Source: Methanolobus sp. ZRKC5
GTDB lineage: Archaea; Halobacteriota; Methanosarcinia; Methanosarcinales; Methanosarcinaceae
Length of the DNA stretch: 64,000 bases
Assembly: GCF_038446525.1 (NCBI RefSeq)
Contig: NZ_CP151792.1
Coordinates: forward strand, 2,356,001-2,420,000
Direction of reading: 5' to 3'
The stretch's first letter is position 1. Each line of letters opens with the position of its first letter. The notes beneath the pieces were generated by a model. The model did not search any database and was not told the origin of the DNA. It saw nothing but the letters and a program-made list of their open reading frames with translations. The translations under genes were made by a program, and so were the position numbers. Positions 7,963 to 17,684 of this stretch are shown one piece after another.

Positions 7963-10623
7963 TCAGGAGTTATCCTGTTTTTCAATTGCAGCCTGTGCTG
8001 CGGCAAGTCTTGCAATTGGTACGCGGAAAGGCGAGCAACTTACATAGTTCAGTCCGACGTTATATCCGAACTTTACAGAGCTTGGCTCTCCACCGTGTTC
8101 ACCACATATACCGATCTTAAGATCAGGTCGTGTGGAGCGTCCCTTTTCAATACCTATCCTGACAAGTTCACCAACGCCTTCCTGATCAAGGACTGCAAAC
8201 GGATCGTTATCAAGTATGGAATTATCGACATAGAAAGGAAGGAACTTACCTGCGTCATCTCTACTGAAACCAAAGGTTGTCTGTGTAAGGTCGTTGGTTC
8301 CGAACGAGAAGAACTCTGCTTCCTTTGCTATCTGGTCTGCAGTCAGAGCAGCTCTTGGAAGTTCGATCATTGTGCCTACAAGATAATCCAAATCAATACA
8401 GTTTTTGGCTATCACGGCTTCTGCAACTTCAACAAGATCCTTCTTAGCAGAACGGAGTTCGTTAACGTGGGATATCAGAGGAATCATTATTTCAGGAACT
8501 ATATCCATTCCCCCGGATTTCATCTCGCATGCAGCTTCCATTATAGCCCGGACCTGCATTGCATAGATCTCAGGGTATGTGATACCAAGACGGCAACCAC
8601 GGTGTCCTAACATCGGATTTGTCTCTACCATAGAGTCAACGCGTTCCATCAGTTTTTTGATATCTTCCATGCTTTGGGCACTGCCACCTTCTGCTTCAAG
8701 TGCCCTTAACTTATCTGCGAGCTCTTCGTGTTTTGGAAGGAACTCATGCAGAGGCGGATCAAGAAGACGAATGGTTACAGGATAACCTTCCATTGCCTTG
8801 AACATACCTATGAAGTCTTCTTTCTGCATCGGAAGGAGCTTATCAAGAGCTGCTTTTCTCACGTTGGTATCTTCAGCAAGTATCATATCCCTTACTGCAG
8901 GAATACGATCCTCTCCAAAGAACATATGTTCAGTTCTGCAAAGTCCAATACCTTCAGCACCAAATTCCCTGGCTACCTTAGCATCATGAGGCGTATCTGC
9001 GTTTGTCCTGACACCCATGTCCCTTACTTCATCTGCCCATGAAAGCAGTATGTCAAGTTCACCGCTTACACCGGGAGTGATCAAATCGACTTTACCAATA
9101 ATTAGACCACCAGTAGCCCCGTCCACTGTAATGTAGTCCCCTTCCTTCACAGTAACATCACAGACTGTAAATGTCGAGCTAGTCATGTCAATAGTGATTG
9201 CGCCACATCCGGCAACACATGGTTTGCCCATACCTCTTGCAACAACAGCTGCATGAGAGGTCATACCCCCTCTAACAGTGAGTATTCCCTGCGCAGCATC
9301 CATCCCGCCTATATCCTCAGGAGAGGTTTCGGTACGGACAAGAATGACCTTTTCGTTCTTCTTTGCCATTTCTTCAGCATGTTCTGCAGTAAAAACGACT
9401 TTACCAACAGCAGCTCCCGGGGATGCAGGAAGACCTGTGGCAAGAACTTCATATTCAGCTTGAGAATCAATAGTTGGATGTAAAAGATTATCGATCTGTT
9501 CAGGAGAGACACGCATAATAGCTGTTCGTTTGTCAATTAGTCCTTCATTGACCATGTCAACAGCAATTTTCAGAGCTGCAGCTGCAGTTCGTTTGCCTGC
9601 TCTTGTCTGAAGCATGTATAATTTACCGTCTTCAATAGTAAATTCGATGTCTTGCATGTCCTTGAAGTGATTTTCCAGTGTCTTATAGATCTCTTCAAGT
9701 TTTGCATAAGCTTCAGGCATTGTTTCTTCGAGGGTTGCTATTGGTTCAGGCGTCCTTATACCTGCAACGACATCCTCCCCCTGAGCATTCATCAGATACT
9801 CGCCAAAGAAGCGCTTGTCTCCTTTTGCAGGATCTCTTGTGAATGCCACACCAGTACCTGACGTCTCACCCATGTTACCATAGACCATTGACTGTACATT
9901 TACAGCTGTACCCCATTCACCTGGGATACTGTTAAGACGTCTGTAGGTAATCGCACGCTGATTGTTCCATGAGTTGAATACGGCATCAATAGCCATCTGG
10001 AGTTGCTTGCGTGGGTCCTGAGGGAAATCATCACCGGTTTCATCTCTTATTATACTCTTGAAGATCTCAACGAGCTCTTTAAGAGACTCTGCCTTAAGCT
10101 CCGTATCAAGAGTTGCACCGATTTCTTTTTTCTTTGCACTCAGAACAGATTCGAACTTGTGATGGTCAATATCCAGTACAACATCACCAAACATGGTGAG
10201 GAACCTGCGGTAGCTGTCATAAGCGAACCTTTCATTGCCAGCCTTCTTTGCCAGGCCTGCCACAGTATCATCATTCAACCCCAGGTTTAGAACAGTATCC
10301 ATCATACCAGGCATGGAAACCCGTGCACCGGATCTGACTGAAATAAGCAAAGGATTTTCATTGTTTCCGAATTTTTTGCCAGTTACCTTTTCAAGCTCTA
10401 ATATTGCGTTATTTATCTGGTCAATAACCTCGGTTGGATAAACCCCCTTATCAAGATAAAGTAAACAAACCTCAGTTGTTATGGTAAATCCTGGTGGAAC
10501 AGGGATCCCCAGATTGGCCATCTCTGCAAGGTTGGCGCCTTTGCCACCAAGCAGATCTTTCATACTATTTTTACCTTCAGTTTCTTCGTTCCCGAAAAAA
10601 TATACGAATTTATTATCTGCCAC
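7963..10623 (-). CDS. ppdK: Pyruvate, phosphate dikinase
   Basis: An 886-residue enzyme interconverting pyruvate + ATP + Pi and PEP + AMP + PPi. The N-terminal ATP-grasp domain (GGKGANLAEMANLG), the swivelling phosphohistidine domain (GGMTSHAAVVARGMGKPCV) and the C-terminal PEP-binding barrel (LCRTEHMFFGEDRIPA, MLGHRGCRL, SFGTNDLTQTTFGFSRDD) are all present. The frame extends to ATG 10641, but the ribosome-binding site GGAGGA lies inside that extension, seven bases before GTG 10623, so the GTG start is chosen. It is monocistronic and convergent with idsA. In a methanogen it probably serves gluconeogenesis. Confidence 0.96.
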   Translation of the reverse strand: MADNKFVYFFGNEETEGKNSMKDLLGGKGANLAEMANLGIPVPPGFTITTEVCLLYLDKGVYPTEVIDQINNAILELEKVTGKKFGNNENPLLISVRSGARVSMPGMMDTVLNLGLNDDTVAGLAKKAGNERFAYDSYRRFLTMFGDVVLDIDHHKFESVLSAKKKEIGATLDTELKAESLKELVEIFKSIIRDETGDDFPQDPRKQLQMAIDAVFNSWNNQRAITYRRLNSIPGEWGTAVNVQSMVYGNMGETSGTGVAFTRDPAKGDKRFFGEYLMNAQGEDVVAGIRTPEPIATLEETMPEAYAKLEEIYKTLENHFKDMQDIEFTIEDGKLYMLQTRAGKRTAAAALKIAVDMVNEGLIDKRTAIMRVSPEQIDNLLHPTIDSQAEYEVLATGLPASPGAAVGKVVFTAEHAEEMAKKNEKVILVRTETSPEDIGGMDAAQGILTVRGGMTSHAAVVARGMGKPCVAGCGAITIDMTSSTFTVCDVTVKEGDYITVDGATGGLIIGKVDLITPGVSGELDILLSWADEVRDMGVRTNADTPHDAKVAREFGAEGIGLCRTEHMFFGEDRIPAVRDMILAEDTNVRKAALDKLLPMQKEDFIGMFKAMEGYPVTIRLLDPPLHEFLPKHEELADKLRALEAEGGSAQSMEDIKKLMERVDSMVETNPMLGHRGCRLGITYPEIYAMQVRAIMEAACEMKSGGMDIVPEIMIPLISHVNELRSAKKDLVEVAEAVIAKNCIDLDYLVGTMIELPRAALTADQIAKEAEFFSFGTNDLTQTTFGFSRDDAGKFLPFYVDNSILDNDPFAVLDQEGVGELVRIGIEKGRSTRPDLKIGICGEHGGEPSSVKFGYNVGLNYVSCSPFRVPIARLAAAQAAIEKQDNS

Positions 10624-10872
10624 CGAATTTCCTCCACGCATAAGAATATATGATGGACATTTAAGTATTGTAATTCAAATTAGTGCTGTAAGTCGAGCCA
10701 CAATTGTTTTTTTATCTCTTTAAGGTTGTGGTCTGTGAAATATTAACATGGTCCTAAAAAGAATGGATATACTTTTGTACTGAAAAAAACAAATATTTAA
10801 ATGCATACCATAAGTATATATAGCATAAACGTACCATATAGTACAAAACCTAAATATAATGAATGAAGACAT

Positions 10873-11133
10873 ATGAAAAGATTAGGTCAAATACTGCATA
10901 TTTCAAAGCAGAATGAAATCGTTGTTAGAGGGGACGAGAAACAATTTTCTGGGTCAATGAAGGAGCTACCTAGAATTAACTCTTTTGTCCTAGACAAATC
11001 CATTAAGCCCATCGGAAAGGTTTCCGGCATATTTGGTCCTGTTGACCAGCCCTATTTTACTCTGAAACCTGATAAGAGAATTATAGCTACCGGATTAGAA
11101 AAACTTGTAAATGAGCGAGTTTACGTTCAATGA
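10873..11133 (+). CDS. gar1: H/ACA RNA-protein complex component Gar1
   Basis: An 86-residue small beta-barrel protein of the archaeal H/ACA pseudouridylation RNP. The Gar1 signature (MKRLGQILHISKQNEIVVRG, then KPIGKVSGIFGPVDQPYFTLKP) is clear. A TATA-like ATATATAGCATAA box lies about 55 nt upstream. It precedes the TFB gene in the same orientation, which is common in methanogens. Confidence 0.92.
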   Translation: MKRLGQILHISKQNEIVVRGDEKQFSGSMKELPRINSFVLDKSIKPIGKVSGIFGPVDQPYFTLKPDKRIIATGLEKLVNERVYVQ

Positions 11134-11233
11134 TGAATTGAATTAGATCATAAGTAGTTACGCTGTGAGCTGTGAATGACTAAAAATATACTTATAAAAT
11201 ATATTTCTTAAATGTTTATTGAAGGTGATTTGA

Positions 11234-12247
11234 ATGGTCGAAGTTGAAAGGGTACGATATTCCGATACTTCCGAAAGGGAGAAGATACGTGCAATGATAA
11301 AGGCACGTAAAGAAAAAGATAAGAATGTGGATGTAGAAAAAGCAAAGGTCCAGTGCCCCGAATGTGGCAGCCGCAACCTTGTGCAGGACTACGAGAGAGC
11401 AGAACTTGTCTGTTCAGACTGTGGCCTTGTAGTTGACGCAGAGTTCGTTGACGAAGGACCTGAATGGCGTGCTTTTGATCATGACCAGAGAATGAAGCGT
11501 TCCCGTGTGGGCGCACCAATGACCTACACGATCCACGACAAAGGTCTTTCTACTATGATAGACTGGAGAAACCGTGACTCATACGGTAAATCCATTTCAT
11601 CAAAGAATAGAGCTCAGTTGTACAGGCTAAGAAAATGGCAACGTAGGATAAGAGTAAGCAATGCTACGGAAAGGAACCTTGCATTCGCATTGTCCGAGCT
11701 GGATCGTATGGCATCAGCTCTTGGTCTGCCAAGAACTGTTCGTGAGACTGCCGCCGTAGTATACAGGAAAGCAGTTGACAAGAACCTCATTCGTGGAAGA
11801 AGCATTGAAGGTGTTGCAGCAGCAGCATTGTATGCAGCATGCCGCCAGTGCAGTGTCCCAAGGACACTTGACGAGATAGGAGAAGTATCAAGGGTAAGCA
11901 GGAAAGAGATCGGCAGAACATACCGCTTTATCTCAAGAGAACTTTCCCTCAAGCTCATGCCAACCTCACCAATAGACTATGTCCCGAGATTCTGTTCAGG
12001 ACTTAACCTTAAAGGTGAAGTGCAGTCAAGAGGTGTGGAAATCCTGAGGCAGGCTTCCGAGAAGGAACTTACCAGCGGACGTGGTCCAACTGGTGTAGCT
12101 GCAGCAGCTATCTATATTGCATCCATTCTTTGTGGCGAGCGCCGCACACAACGTGAGGTAGCTGATGTTGCAGGTGTGACAGAAGTCACCATCCGTAACA
12201 GGTACAAAGAACTTGCAGAAGAGCTTGACATTGAGATCATACTCTAA
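11234..12247 (+). CDS. tfb: Transcription initiation factor B (TFB/TFIIB)
   Basis: A 337-residue archaeal TFIIB that bridges TBP-promoter and RNA polymerase. It has an N-terminal basic/charged extension of about 35 residues, a zinc ribbon with CPEC (41-44) and CSDC (60-63), the B-reader/linker ([18 protein letters not shown]), and two cyclin repeats recognised by [10 protein letters not shown] (first) and [12 protein letters not shown] (second), ending [15 protein letters not shown]. The start ATG 11234 is preceded by GGTGAT. This appears to be the general TFB. Confidence 0.96.
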   Translation: MVEVERVRYSDTSEREKIRAMIKARKEKDKNVDVEKAKVQCPECGSRNLVQDYERAELVCSDCGLVVDAEFVDEGPEWRAFDHDQRMKRSRVGAPMTYTIHDKGLSTMIDWRNRDSYGKSISSKNRAQLYRLRKWQRRIRVSNATERNLAFALSELDRMASALGLPRTVRETAAVVYRKAVDKNLIRGRSIEGVAAAALYAACRQCSVPRTLDEIGEVSRVSRKEIGRTYRFISRELSLKLMPTSPIDYVPRFCSGLNLKGEVQSRGVEILRQASEKELTSGRGPTGVAAAAIYIASILCGERRTQREVADVAGVTEVTIRNRYKELAEELDIEIIL

Positions 12248-12369
12248 GAACAAAGATACAAAATAATGAAACAAAGGGAGACAGTACCACCTCTTCCTTT
12301 GTTCCACATACTTTTTTATACATTTTTGCAAACCTTTTTTAATACCTGAAGGATTAACCAGTGTAAACT

Positions 12370-12981
12370 ATGTTAGAACTTCTGGAGATGCTGACAATCG
12401 GATTTGTCGTGGGTATGACAGGTGCGCTTGTGCCCGGACCAATGCTTTTCGCAACAATAGATACATCCCTGAAAAAAGGATGGAAAGCAGGCCCTGAGAT
12501 CTTCATCGGCCATGCAATCCTGGAATTTCTGGTCTGCATACTGATAATATATGGCATCACAGCAGTAAGTGACAATACGATCATAGCAATATCCATAATT
12601 GGAGGAGCCACCCTTGTTGTATTCGGCATCCTGACAATGAGGAATGCAAAGGGCGCAGCAAGCTCAATGCATGAACATGGAACTACGAACTCAAATCCAG
12701 TGCTTGCAGGAATAATTACATCTGCCTCAAATCCGTATTTCTGGTTGTGGTGGCTGGCTGCAGGGAGCGCACTTGTGCTGCGCGGGCTTGAGATTAGTCT
12801 GCTTGCAGCTGCAATGTTTGTGATAGGACACTGGTTCGCAGACCTTGGCTATTTTACTGTTGTTTCCACATCATTCAGTAAAGGAAAGAAACTCATGTCC
12901 CCAAAGGTTTATGAGAGGGTACTGATGTCATGTGGACTGTTTCTTGTCCTGTTTGGGTCATGGTTTATCATAGGTACGTGA
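12370..12981 (+). CDS. LysE/RhtB-type amino-acid exporter family membrane protein
   Basis: A 203-residue protein with about six hydrophobic helices. The family signature near the N-terminus is GALVPGPMLFATIDTSLKKGWKAG, quoted here in parts: GALVPGPM, then LKKGWKAG. Later ASNPYFWLWW is typical of the second half. LysE-fold proteins export amino acids or related small molecules; the substrate is unknown. The stop is 2 nt before trm5, implying one transcript. Confidence 0.85.
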   Translation: MLELLEMLTIGFVVGMTGALVPGPMLFATIDTSLKKGWKAGPEIFIGHAILEFLVCILIIYGITAVSDNTIIAISIIGGATLVVFGILTMRNAKGAASSMHEHGTTNSNPVLAGIITSASNPYFWLWWLAAGSALVLRGLEISLLAAAMFVIGHWFADLGYFTVVSTSFSKGKKLMSPKVYERVLMSCGLFLVLFGSWFIIGT

Positions 12982-12983
12982 AC

Positions 12984-13985
12984 ATGAAAAAAAGTTGCAT
13001 CAAGGTTTTGAAGAGAGAGGGCGAACCATTACGTAGAGCACTGCTGGAAATGGACCTGCTGGATAATTCTGCACGCATTATTTCAGAAGGAGAACATCTG
13101 TACCTACCTCTGACAGAAGAGCCGCAGGAAAGCCAGTTAATGAACCTGGCCGGAGAGTTCGAACTTACAGAGCACGAGTTTGAGGAACAGAAAGGGCAAC
13201 TCAGATTTGAAGATCTCCTTGATGACATACCGCATTTTGAACTAGTCGGAGATATCGCACTCATAGAAGATGATGTATCAGAGCCTGAAAAGGTAGCTGA
13301 TGCCATCATGAAAGTGAAGAAGAATGTTAAGACAGTACTTGCTGCCATGAGTCCTGTTGAGGGAGAGTTCAGAACCCGCAGGTTCAAGGTAGTTGCAGGA
13401 GAGGACAGGACCTCTACCACACACAAGGAATACGGTTGCAAATACTACATCGATCTTGAAAGGGCATACTTCACACCCCGTCTGGCAACTGAGCGCTCAC
13501 GCATCCTCGCACAGATCAGTGCAGATCAGACCGTAGCAGACATGTTCGCAGGTGTTGGCCCATACAGCATCATGATAGCGAAAAAAAGCCAGGACATCCG
13601 AGTGATCGCCATAGACAAGAACCCTGATGCTGTGGAATTCCTGCGCCGCAACGTAGAACTCAACTCCACCAGCAATGTGGAAGCAATAGAAGGCGATGCC
13701 AACCTCGAAGCGCAAAAGTTTGCCGGGCTGGCCGACCACGTCATCATGAACCTGCCCCACAACGCCAATGAGTTCCTTGACGCTGCCGTAAAACTGTGCG
13801 CTCCAAACGCCACCATCCACTATTATGATATCACCCCCGAGGACGACCTTTTCGATAGCTCCCTGAAACTCATCGAGGAGGCTGCAAAAAAAGCAGGTAG
13901 GACAAGCGAACTTGTTGATAGCAGGGTAGTCCGTTCCTATGCCCCTCACCAGTTAAATGTGTGTATTGAAGTAAGGGTAATTTAA
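12984..13985 (+). CDS. trm5: tRNA (guanine(37)-N1)-methyltransferase Trm5 (aTrm5-type)
   Basis: A 333-residue class I SAM methyltransferase. The SAM loop VADMFAGVGPYSI, the acidic motif VIAIDKNPDAVEFL and the catalytic-region motif NLPHNANEF are all seen. It follows an N-terminal domain that in Trm5 contacts the tRNA. It methylates G37, for example of tRNA-Pro and tRNA-Phe, and starts wyosine synthesis. The open frame extends to 12930, but that lies inside the LysE-like gene and ATG 12984 directly follows its stop, so 12984 is chosen. Confidence 0.92.
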   Translation: MKKSCIKVLKREGEPLRRALLEMDLLDNSARIISEGEHLYLPLTEEPQESQLMNLAGEFELTEHEFEEQKGQLRFEDLLDDIPHFELVGDIALIEDDVSEPEKVADAIMKVKKNVKTVLAAMSPVEGEFRTRRFKVVAGEDRTSTTHKEYGCKYYIDLERAYFTPRLATERSRILAQISADQTVADMFAGVGPYSIMIAKKSQDIRVIAIDKNPDAVEFLRRNVELNSTSNVEAIEGDANLEAQKFAGLADHVIMNLPHNANEFLDAAVKLCAPNATIHYYDITPEDDLFDSSLKLIEEAAKKAGRTSELVDSRVVRSYAPHQLNVCIEVRVI

Positions 13986-14008
13986 AGTGAAAAATTACAG
14001 TATTATTT

Positions 14009-14923
14009 TCAGTTATGTTCTAAATGCTCCTTGTTCAGATAATGTGTAGCGTCTTCCATCAGACTATCTGGAATCTCATCTGAAGCCGTCAGTACAGCAT
14101 AGAATATTGTGAAATATATTGTTTTCACCATGTCTATGACTATCCTACCAAAGAAACTGGCTATGATAGCCAGAAGTACTAACATGTATATGACATAGAT
14201 CAGAAGAACATTTTCGGTGATGAAAAACGCTACCATGGAAAGAAGAACACCGATAATTACTATAAAGGTCATGTAACCTTTAACAGTATTACCTACAAAG
14301 TCAATTCCAAATACTCCTACCAGAGCACCGGGAACATTCTCTTTTATATCTTTGATATCTGAGATTGCTTCACCCAAATTCTTCTCAGGAATTATTGAAC
14401 CTGGCAAAAGGTAATTCCCCATTAGATCCCACCCTTCTTCAACTGCTGCTCCTGCTATTATAAGAAGCATATTAAGCAAAGACCACAGACCTCCGCTTTG
14501 CTGCGATCCTGATTTTAGTTTTCTTGAGATAGCACCAAATACTAACTCAAGTGATGAAAGAAGAAATATATCAAGTAAGTTTTTCCTTGCTCTGGAAAGA
14601 CCTCCTTTATAGGAAATGTTCTCTCCTTTGAAAGTATGATAAACTATCCAGCTCTGAGCAGCCCGATAATACATTTTGATGTAGGAGAAAAATAGAATTA
14701 AGAATAGTGAAAGGAAAAGTACTAGAATACAAAGCAGAATAAAAAGCCCGTTCTTAACGATGAACATTGCTCCAATACTTCCAATGACAAGTAGCCACAA
14801 TAGCATTCCAATAACAAACTGTGCAATCGTAGGCTTGAGAATCGAAGGATTTCTCCCAACAATAGTAAATGTATTTTGAACTAGTTCTACTGTTTCGCTT
14901 AATGATTTTGTTAAACCGACCAT
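14009..14923 (-). CDS. Multi-pass membrane protein, DUF6159-like
   Basis: A 304-residue membrane protein with about six strongly hydrophobic segments (near residues 35-60, 60-85, 145-160, 212-235, 238-258 and 260-280). It opens with SLSETVELVQNTFTIVGRNP and contains YYRAAQSWIVYHTFKG, a pattern I associate with the DUF6159 family of uncharacterised integral membrane proteins. No catalytic motif is visible. It is convergent with trm5 with only 23 nt between stops and is monocistronic. Confidence 0.65.
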   Translation of the reverse strand: MVGLTKSLSETVELVQNTFTIVGRNPSILKPTIAQFVIGMLLWLLVIGSIGAMFIVKNGLFILLCILVLFLSLFLILFFSYIKMYYRAAQSWIVYHTFKGENISYKGGLSRARKNLLDIFLLSSLELVFGAISRKLKSGSQQSGGLWSLLNMLLIIAGAAVEEGWDLMGNYLLPGSIIPEKNLGEAISDIKDIKENVPGALVGVFGIDFVGNTVKGYMTFIVIIGVLLSMVAFFITENVLLIYVIYMLVLLAIIASFFGRIVIDMVKTIYFTIFYAVLTASDEIPDSLMEDATHYLNKEHLEHN

Positions 14924-15126
14924 GAAACCCTCTCCCTGTACTTATGCTGTTAATTTATACATACACAATAAATTACCCCTACATAGATAAGTTTTCTAAA
15001 ATAGTTAATATAGTTATTGGTTAAGATAAGTAGAAGCAAAATACCAAAATGAAATTCAAAGCTACAACAATGGTAATAAGCGAAATGGTTAAATGATTAA
15101 ATAGAGTTATACAGTCGTTCACATTT

Positions 15127-15198
15127 GCCTCTGTGGCTTAGCGGTATAGCGGCTGATTCGTAATCAGCAGGCCGAGGGTTCGAATCTCTCCAGGGGCT
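15127..15198 (+). tRNA. tRNA-Thr (anticodon CGT), integration target
   Basis: The acceptor GCCTCTG (15127-15133) pairs with CAGGGGC (15191-15197), followed by T15198. The anticodon arm CTGAT-TCGTAAT-CAG gives anticodon CGT, and the T-arm has the normal TTCGAAT loop. No intron is seen. The last 13 bases lie in the 14-bp direct repeat that bounds the adjacent mobile region, so the element re-creates the tRNA 3' end on integration. Confidence 0.95.
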
Positions 15199-15199
15199 T
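15186..15199. repeat. attL core in tRNA-Thr 3' end
   Basis: CTCTCCAGGGGCTT is repeated exactly at 44,312-44,325, 29.1 kb away. It marks the left boundary of the integrated region. The flanking sequence differs beyond the 14 bp. Confidence 0.85.
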
Positions 15200-15207
15200 G
15201 ATATCTC

Positions 15208-15236
15208 GGGGTTAAAAGCCCCCTTTTTCTTTTTTG
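15208..15236 (+). terminator. Hairpin plus T-run just inside attL
   Basis: GGGG-TTAAAAG-CCCC (15208-15222) is followed by a run of mostly T (15224-15235). It can terminate tRNA-Thr transcription. The attL GGGGCTT can alternatively pair with AAGCCCC here. Confidence 0.5.
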
Positions 15237-15338
15237 TTCAATGAAACATTGTGATTTTTAGATTGTTCTGCGTAAATTCATTTCGATGACTTTATATTTC
15301 TTATTGTTTTATGAAATATATGGGGGGACATAGACATC

Positions 15339-17015
15339 ATGTCACGGTGGAAAATTGAAATAATATATTTTCTAATGATAGCAATTTTGACATATTTACT
15401 CGACTCATCCTTAGGTATTAACTATTTACCAAATGCTCTTTTGCTTTTTGCTATTTTTGTGTTGGCAGCAAAATTATTAGTTAAAATCTTCATGAACAAT
15501 GAATTCTTTGATATAAAGGGAAAAATAACATTTTCCCGTTTATGGAGGGAAACAAATTTTCAGACAAAAATTGCTCTCTTAGGATGGGTGTGTTTCTATT
15601 ATTTTATGATCTTGTGGGGTCTTTCATATGTGCTCGATGAAACACTCGGTCTTCTTTCCGTGGTATTCATAGAAGTTGGAGGAATGTTAATATCTTTTGA
15701 AGGATATTATATGATTGTTAAAGGTTCCAACCCTAAAAGAACATCCTCTAAAATGACAAAAACTCGAATAATAAGTAATGTTTTCAATCTTGGAAATTAT
15801 AACCGCAAATTGTTGTTAATGATTTCATTCATCAGCTTGTTAATTTCTTTCTTTGCAATGGGCAATATTCATCCATCCATAAATCAACTCTTTCTATTTT
15901 CTTTTGCAGGTATGGACATTCCATTTTTGTTCTGGTTTATTGTGCTTTTCATATCCTTTTATATCTACATTTCTTTAAGCGTTCATTTGTTCTTTAGAAA
16001 AATCAATTCAAAAAGATACGTTTCATTTAAGATTACGTGGATGTTTTTGATTTACATCTTTTTTTATATTGTTGGGCTTTATATGTCTTGGTATTTGGCG
16101 ATAATGTCTTTAGATTTAATCACATTTTCAAATGATATGGGGGGACCTATATTAGATCCACAAATTCTTCTTACTTTTTTCAACTACGAATACCCTGATT
16201 ACTCTGTTCACCTTATTCAAACTTATGAATTAGCTTTTTGCTATTCATTGCTTAATGCTTATTTAGTCAAGAGGTATGCTTTGAAAAAATTGATTCAAAA
16301 AAACACAGAACTAGATGGTATGAGATATTTCATTGAAACTGCACCCACTGAAAAAGCAAAACGACTTATACAGAAAATAAAAATTATCTTCGAAAAAAAC
16401 CTCCTGCCATCTGAATCCCAAGTTGAGTATTCTAAAGAAAGTCTTTTTTTCATCTTCCAGAAGGAGAAATATGCATTATTATATTGTAAGGGGTATGCAA
16501 TTTTAACGATAATTAGCGGCTCCCTATTTTCTATATTTTGGTCATGGCACATTTATCGTTATTATATGGAAGAAATTCCTATCATATTCACTCTATTTTC
16601 ATTTGATACGCTCATTTACATTACTATTCCAGCAATACCTATAATTTTGTTCGGAGGACAATACGTAAAGATTTTCTCAGTATATGATTTCGCTATCGAA
16701 CAGATAATTAGTATAGAGTTCTTTAAAAAATACTGGGTTGGATTGGGATTATCCATTAAACTTGTAATCCCATGGTATGTTTACTCTATAGTTGTATCTT
16801 GCTATTACTTACTAGAAGAATATGAACAGATAAGAGTGATACATTTTTACCAATTACTTACTCTGTTTATTTTGGAAATAATACTTGTTTTGCATTCTGA
16901 TAAAGCAGATTCAATATGGAATAGTATATGGTCAATACTCGAAGAAAATATTAATCACCAAAAAAATAAAAAAGATGCATTGAAAATCAATGCATCAAAA
17001 AAGAAACTTAGCTAG
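15339..17015 (+). CDS. Large multi-pass membrane protein of unknown function
   Basis: The 558-residue product is very hydrophobic, with roughly eleven predicted membrane segments, starting at about residues 8-35, and a more hydrophilic central loop near residues 310-375. The last 20 residues are Lys/Asn-rich (HQKNKKDALKINASKKK). I recognise no catalytic motif. It is the first E1 gene after attL, behind a GGGGGGA ribosome-binding site, and its base composition is markedly more A/T-rich than the chromosome to the left. In E2 the corresponding space holds virion genes. Its stop overlaps the stop of the convergent SSB-like gene by 8 bases. Confidence 0.75.
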   Translation: MSRWKIEIIYFLMIAILTYLLDSSLGINYLPNALLLFAIFVLAAKLLVKIFMNNEFFDIKGKITFSRLWRETNFQTKIALLGWVCFYYFMILWGLSYVLDETLGLLSVVFIEVGGMLISFEGYYMIVKGSNPKRTSSKMTKTRIISNVFNLGNYNRKLLLMISFISLLISFFAMGNIHPSINQLFLFSFAGMDIPFLFWFIVLFISFYIYISLSVHLFFRKINSKRYVSFKITWMFLIYIFFYIVGLYMSWYLAIMSLDLITFSNDMGGPILDPQILLTFFNYEYPDYSVHLIQTYELAFCYSLLNAYLVKRYALKKLIQKNTELDGMRYFIETAPTEKAKRLIQKIKIIFEKNLLPSESQVEYSKESLFFIFQKEKYALLYCKGYAILTIISGSLFSIFWSWHIYRYYMEEIPIIFTLFSFDTLIYITIPAIPIILFGGQYVKIFSVYDFAIEQIISIEFFKKYWVGLGLSIKLVIPWYVYSIVVSCYYLLEEYEQIRVIHFYQLLTLFILEIILVLHSDKADSIWNSIWSILEENINHQKNKKDALKINASKKKLS

Positions 17016-17256
17016 CAATCTCATTTTTCAGAGATTCAAGTATTGAAGGAAGCTTAACACTCAACACTTCCAGATCAGAACCAAAGAGAGTGAAGTTCTC
17101 CCATCTGTTTGATTTCTTGTTGAACTTGGAGAACTGGAGCCATTTCACGCTTGAACCATCATCCTTTTTCTTTTCAGAGATTGAGACTGACGTATTTGCT
17201 AGGTGGATTTTTTCGCCTATCTGTCTAATTCCAAATTCATTATATTCATTTGACAT
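17008..17256 (-). CDS. Small SSB/PC4-like protein, E1 copy
   Basis: This 82-residue protein is about half identical to the 85-residue protein at 37,772-38,029 in E2. Shared blocks are GIRQIG, SEKKKDDGS, KWLQFSKFNK, ENFTLFGSDLEVL and LPSILESLK. A run of predicted beta strands followed by a C-terminal helix is compatible with a PC4-like or filamentous-phage-type ssDNA-binding protein; that is inference from size, pattern and position, not a recognised motif. A TATA-like ATTATAAATG lies upstream on the minus strand (about 17,299-17,308). It is the only gene of the E2 virion operon kept in E1. Confidence 0.7.
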   Translation of the reverse strand: MSNEYNEFGIRQIGEKIHLANTSVSISEKKKDDGSSVKWLQFSKFNKKSNRWENFTLFGSDLEVLSVKLPSILESLKNEIAS

Positions 17257-17684
17257 TTAAAATCCTCAATCAGAAATTAGAATATATGAATATATACATT
17301 TATAATTTCAATAAAAAGAGGGCACAAAAGTAATACAAAAACAATACTGTTTTTCACACTTGTCTACGATGAAGTAAATAATAGTCTGTTTTTTGGGTTT
17401 GGTTAGGATGTTCCTCACTTGCGCCCGCAGTGTTCGTCACATCATTTTTAGAGGGGAGTTTGGTATTTGACGGACAGAATTACTGCGCAACTCTGTCCTT
17501 TAAAGATGGTTGGTGCGTCAATGCGCCACTGTATTCATTGGCTTAAATCTACGATATTGAAATCCAAACGGATAGTAAATAACTATATATTCTATATAGC
17601 AGACAATAAAAATATTTAAAAAAATATATATAAGGACAGTTGTAATTCATATATACATATTGATAATGTAAGGAGAATAGAAAA
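17257..17684. other. Divergent intergenic region with a copy of the cargo-flanking repeat
   Basis: There is no gene in these 428 bases. They hold divergent promoters for the SSB-like and NERD-helicase genes, the block TTGGTGCGTCAATGCGCC (17,510-17,527), which recurs as TTGATGCGTCAGTGCGCC (19,731-19,748) on the far side of the helicase gene, and a related block at 38,180-38,212 in E2. The region is otherwise A/T-rich. Confidence 0.6.

Noticed and set aside
15127-15198. tRNA-Thr disrupted by integration
   Set aside because: All stems pair and the 3' end is restored by the att core.
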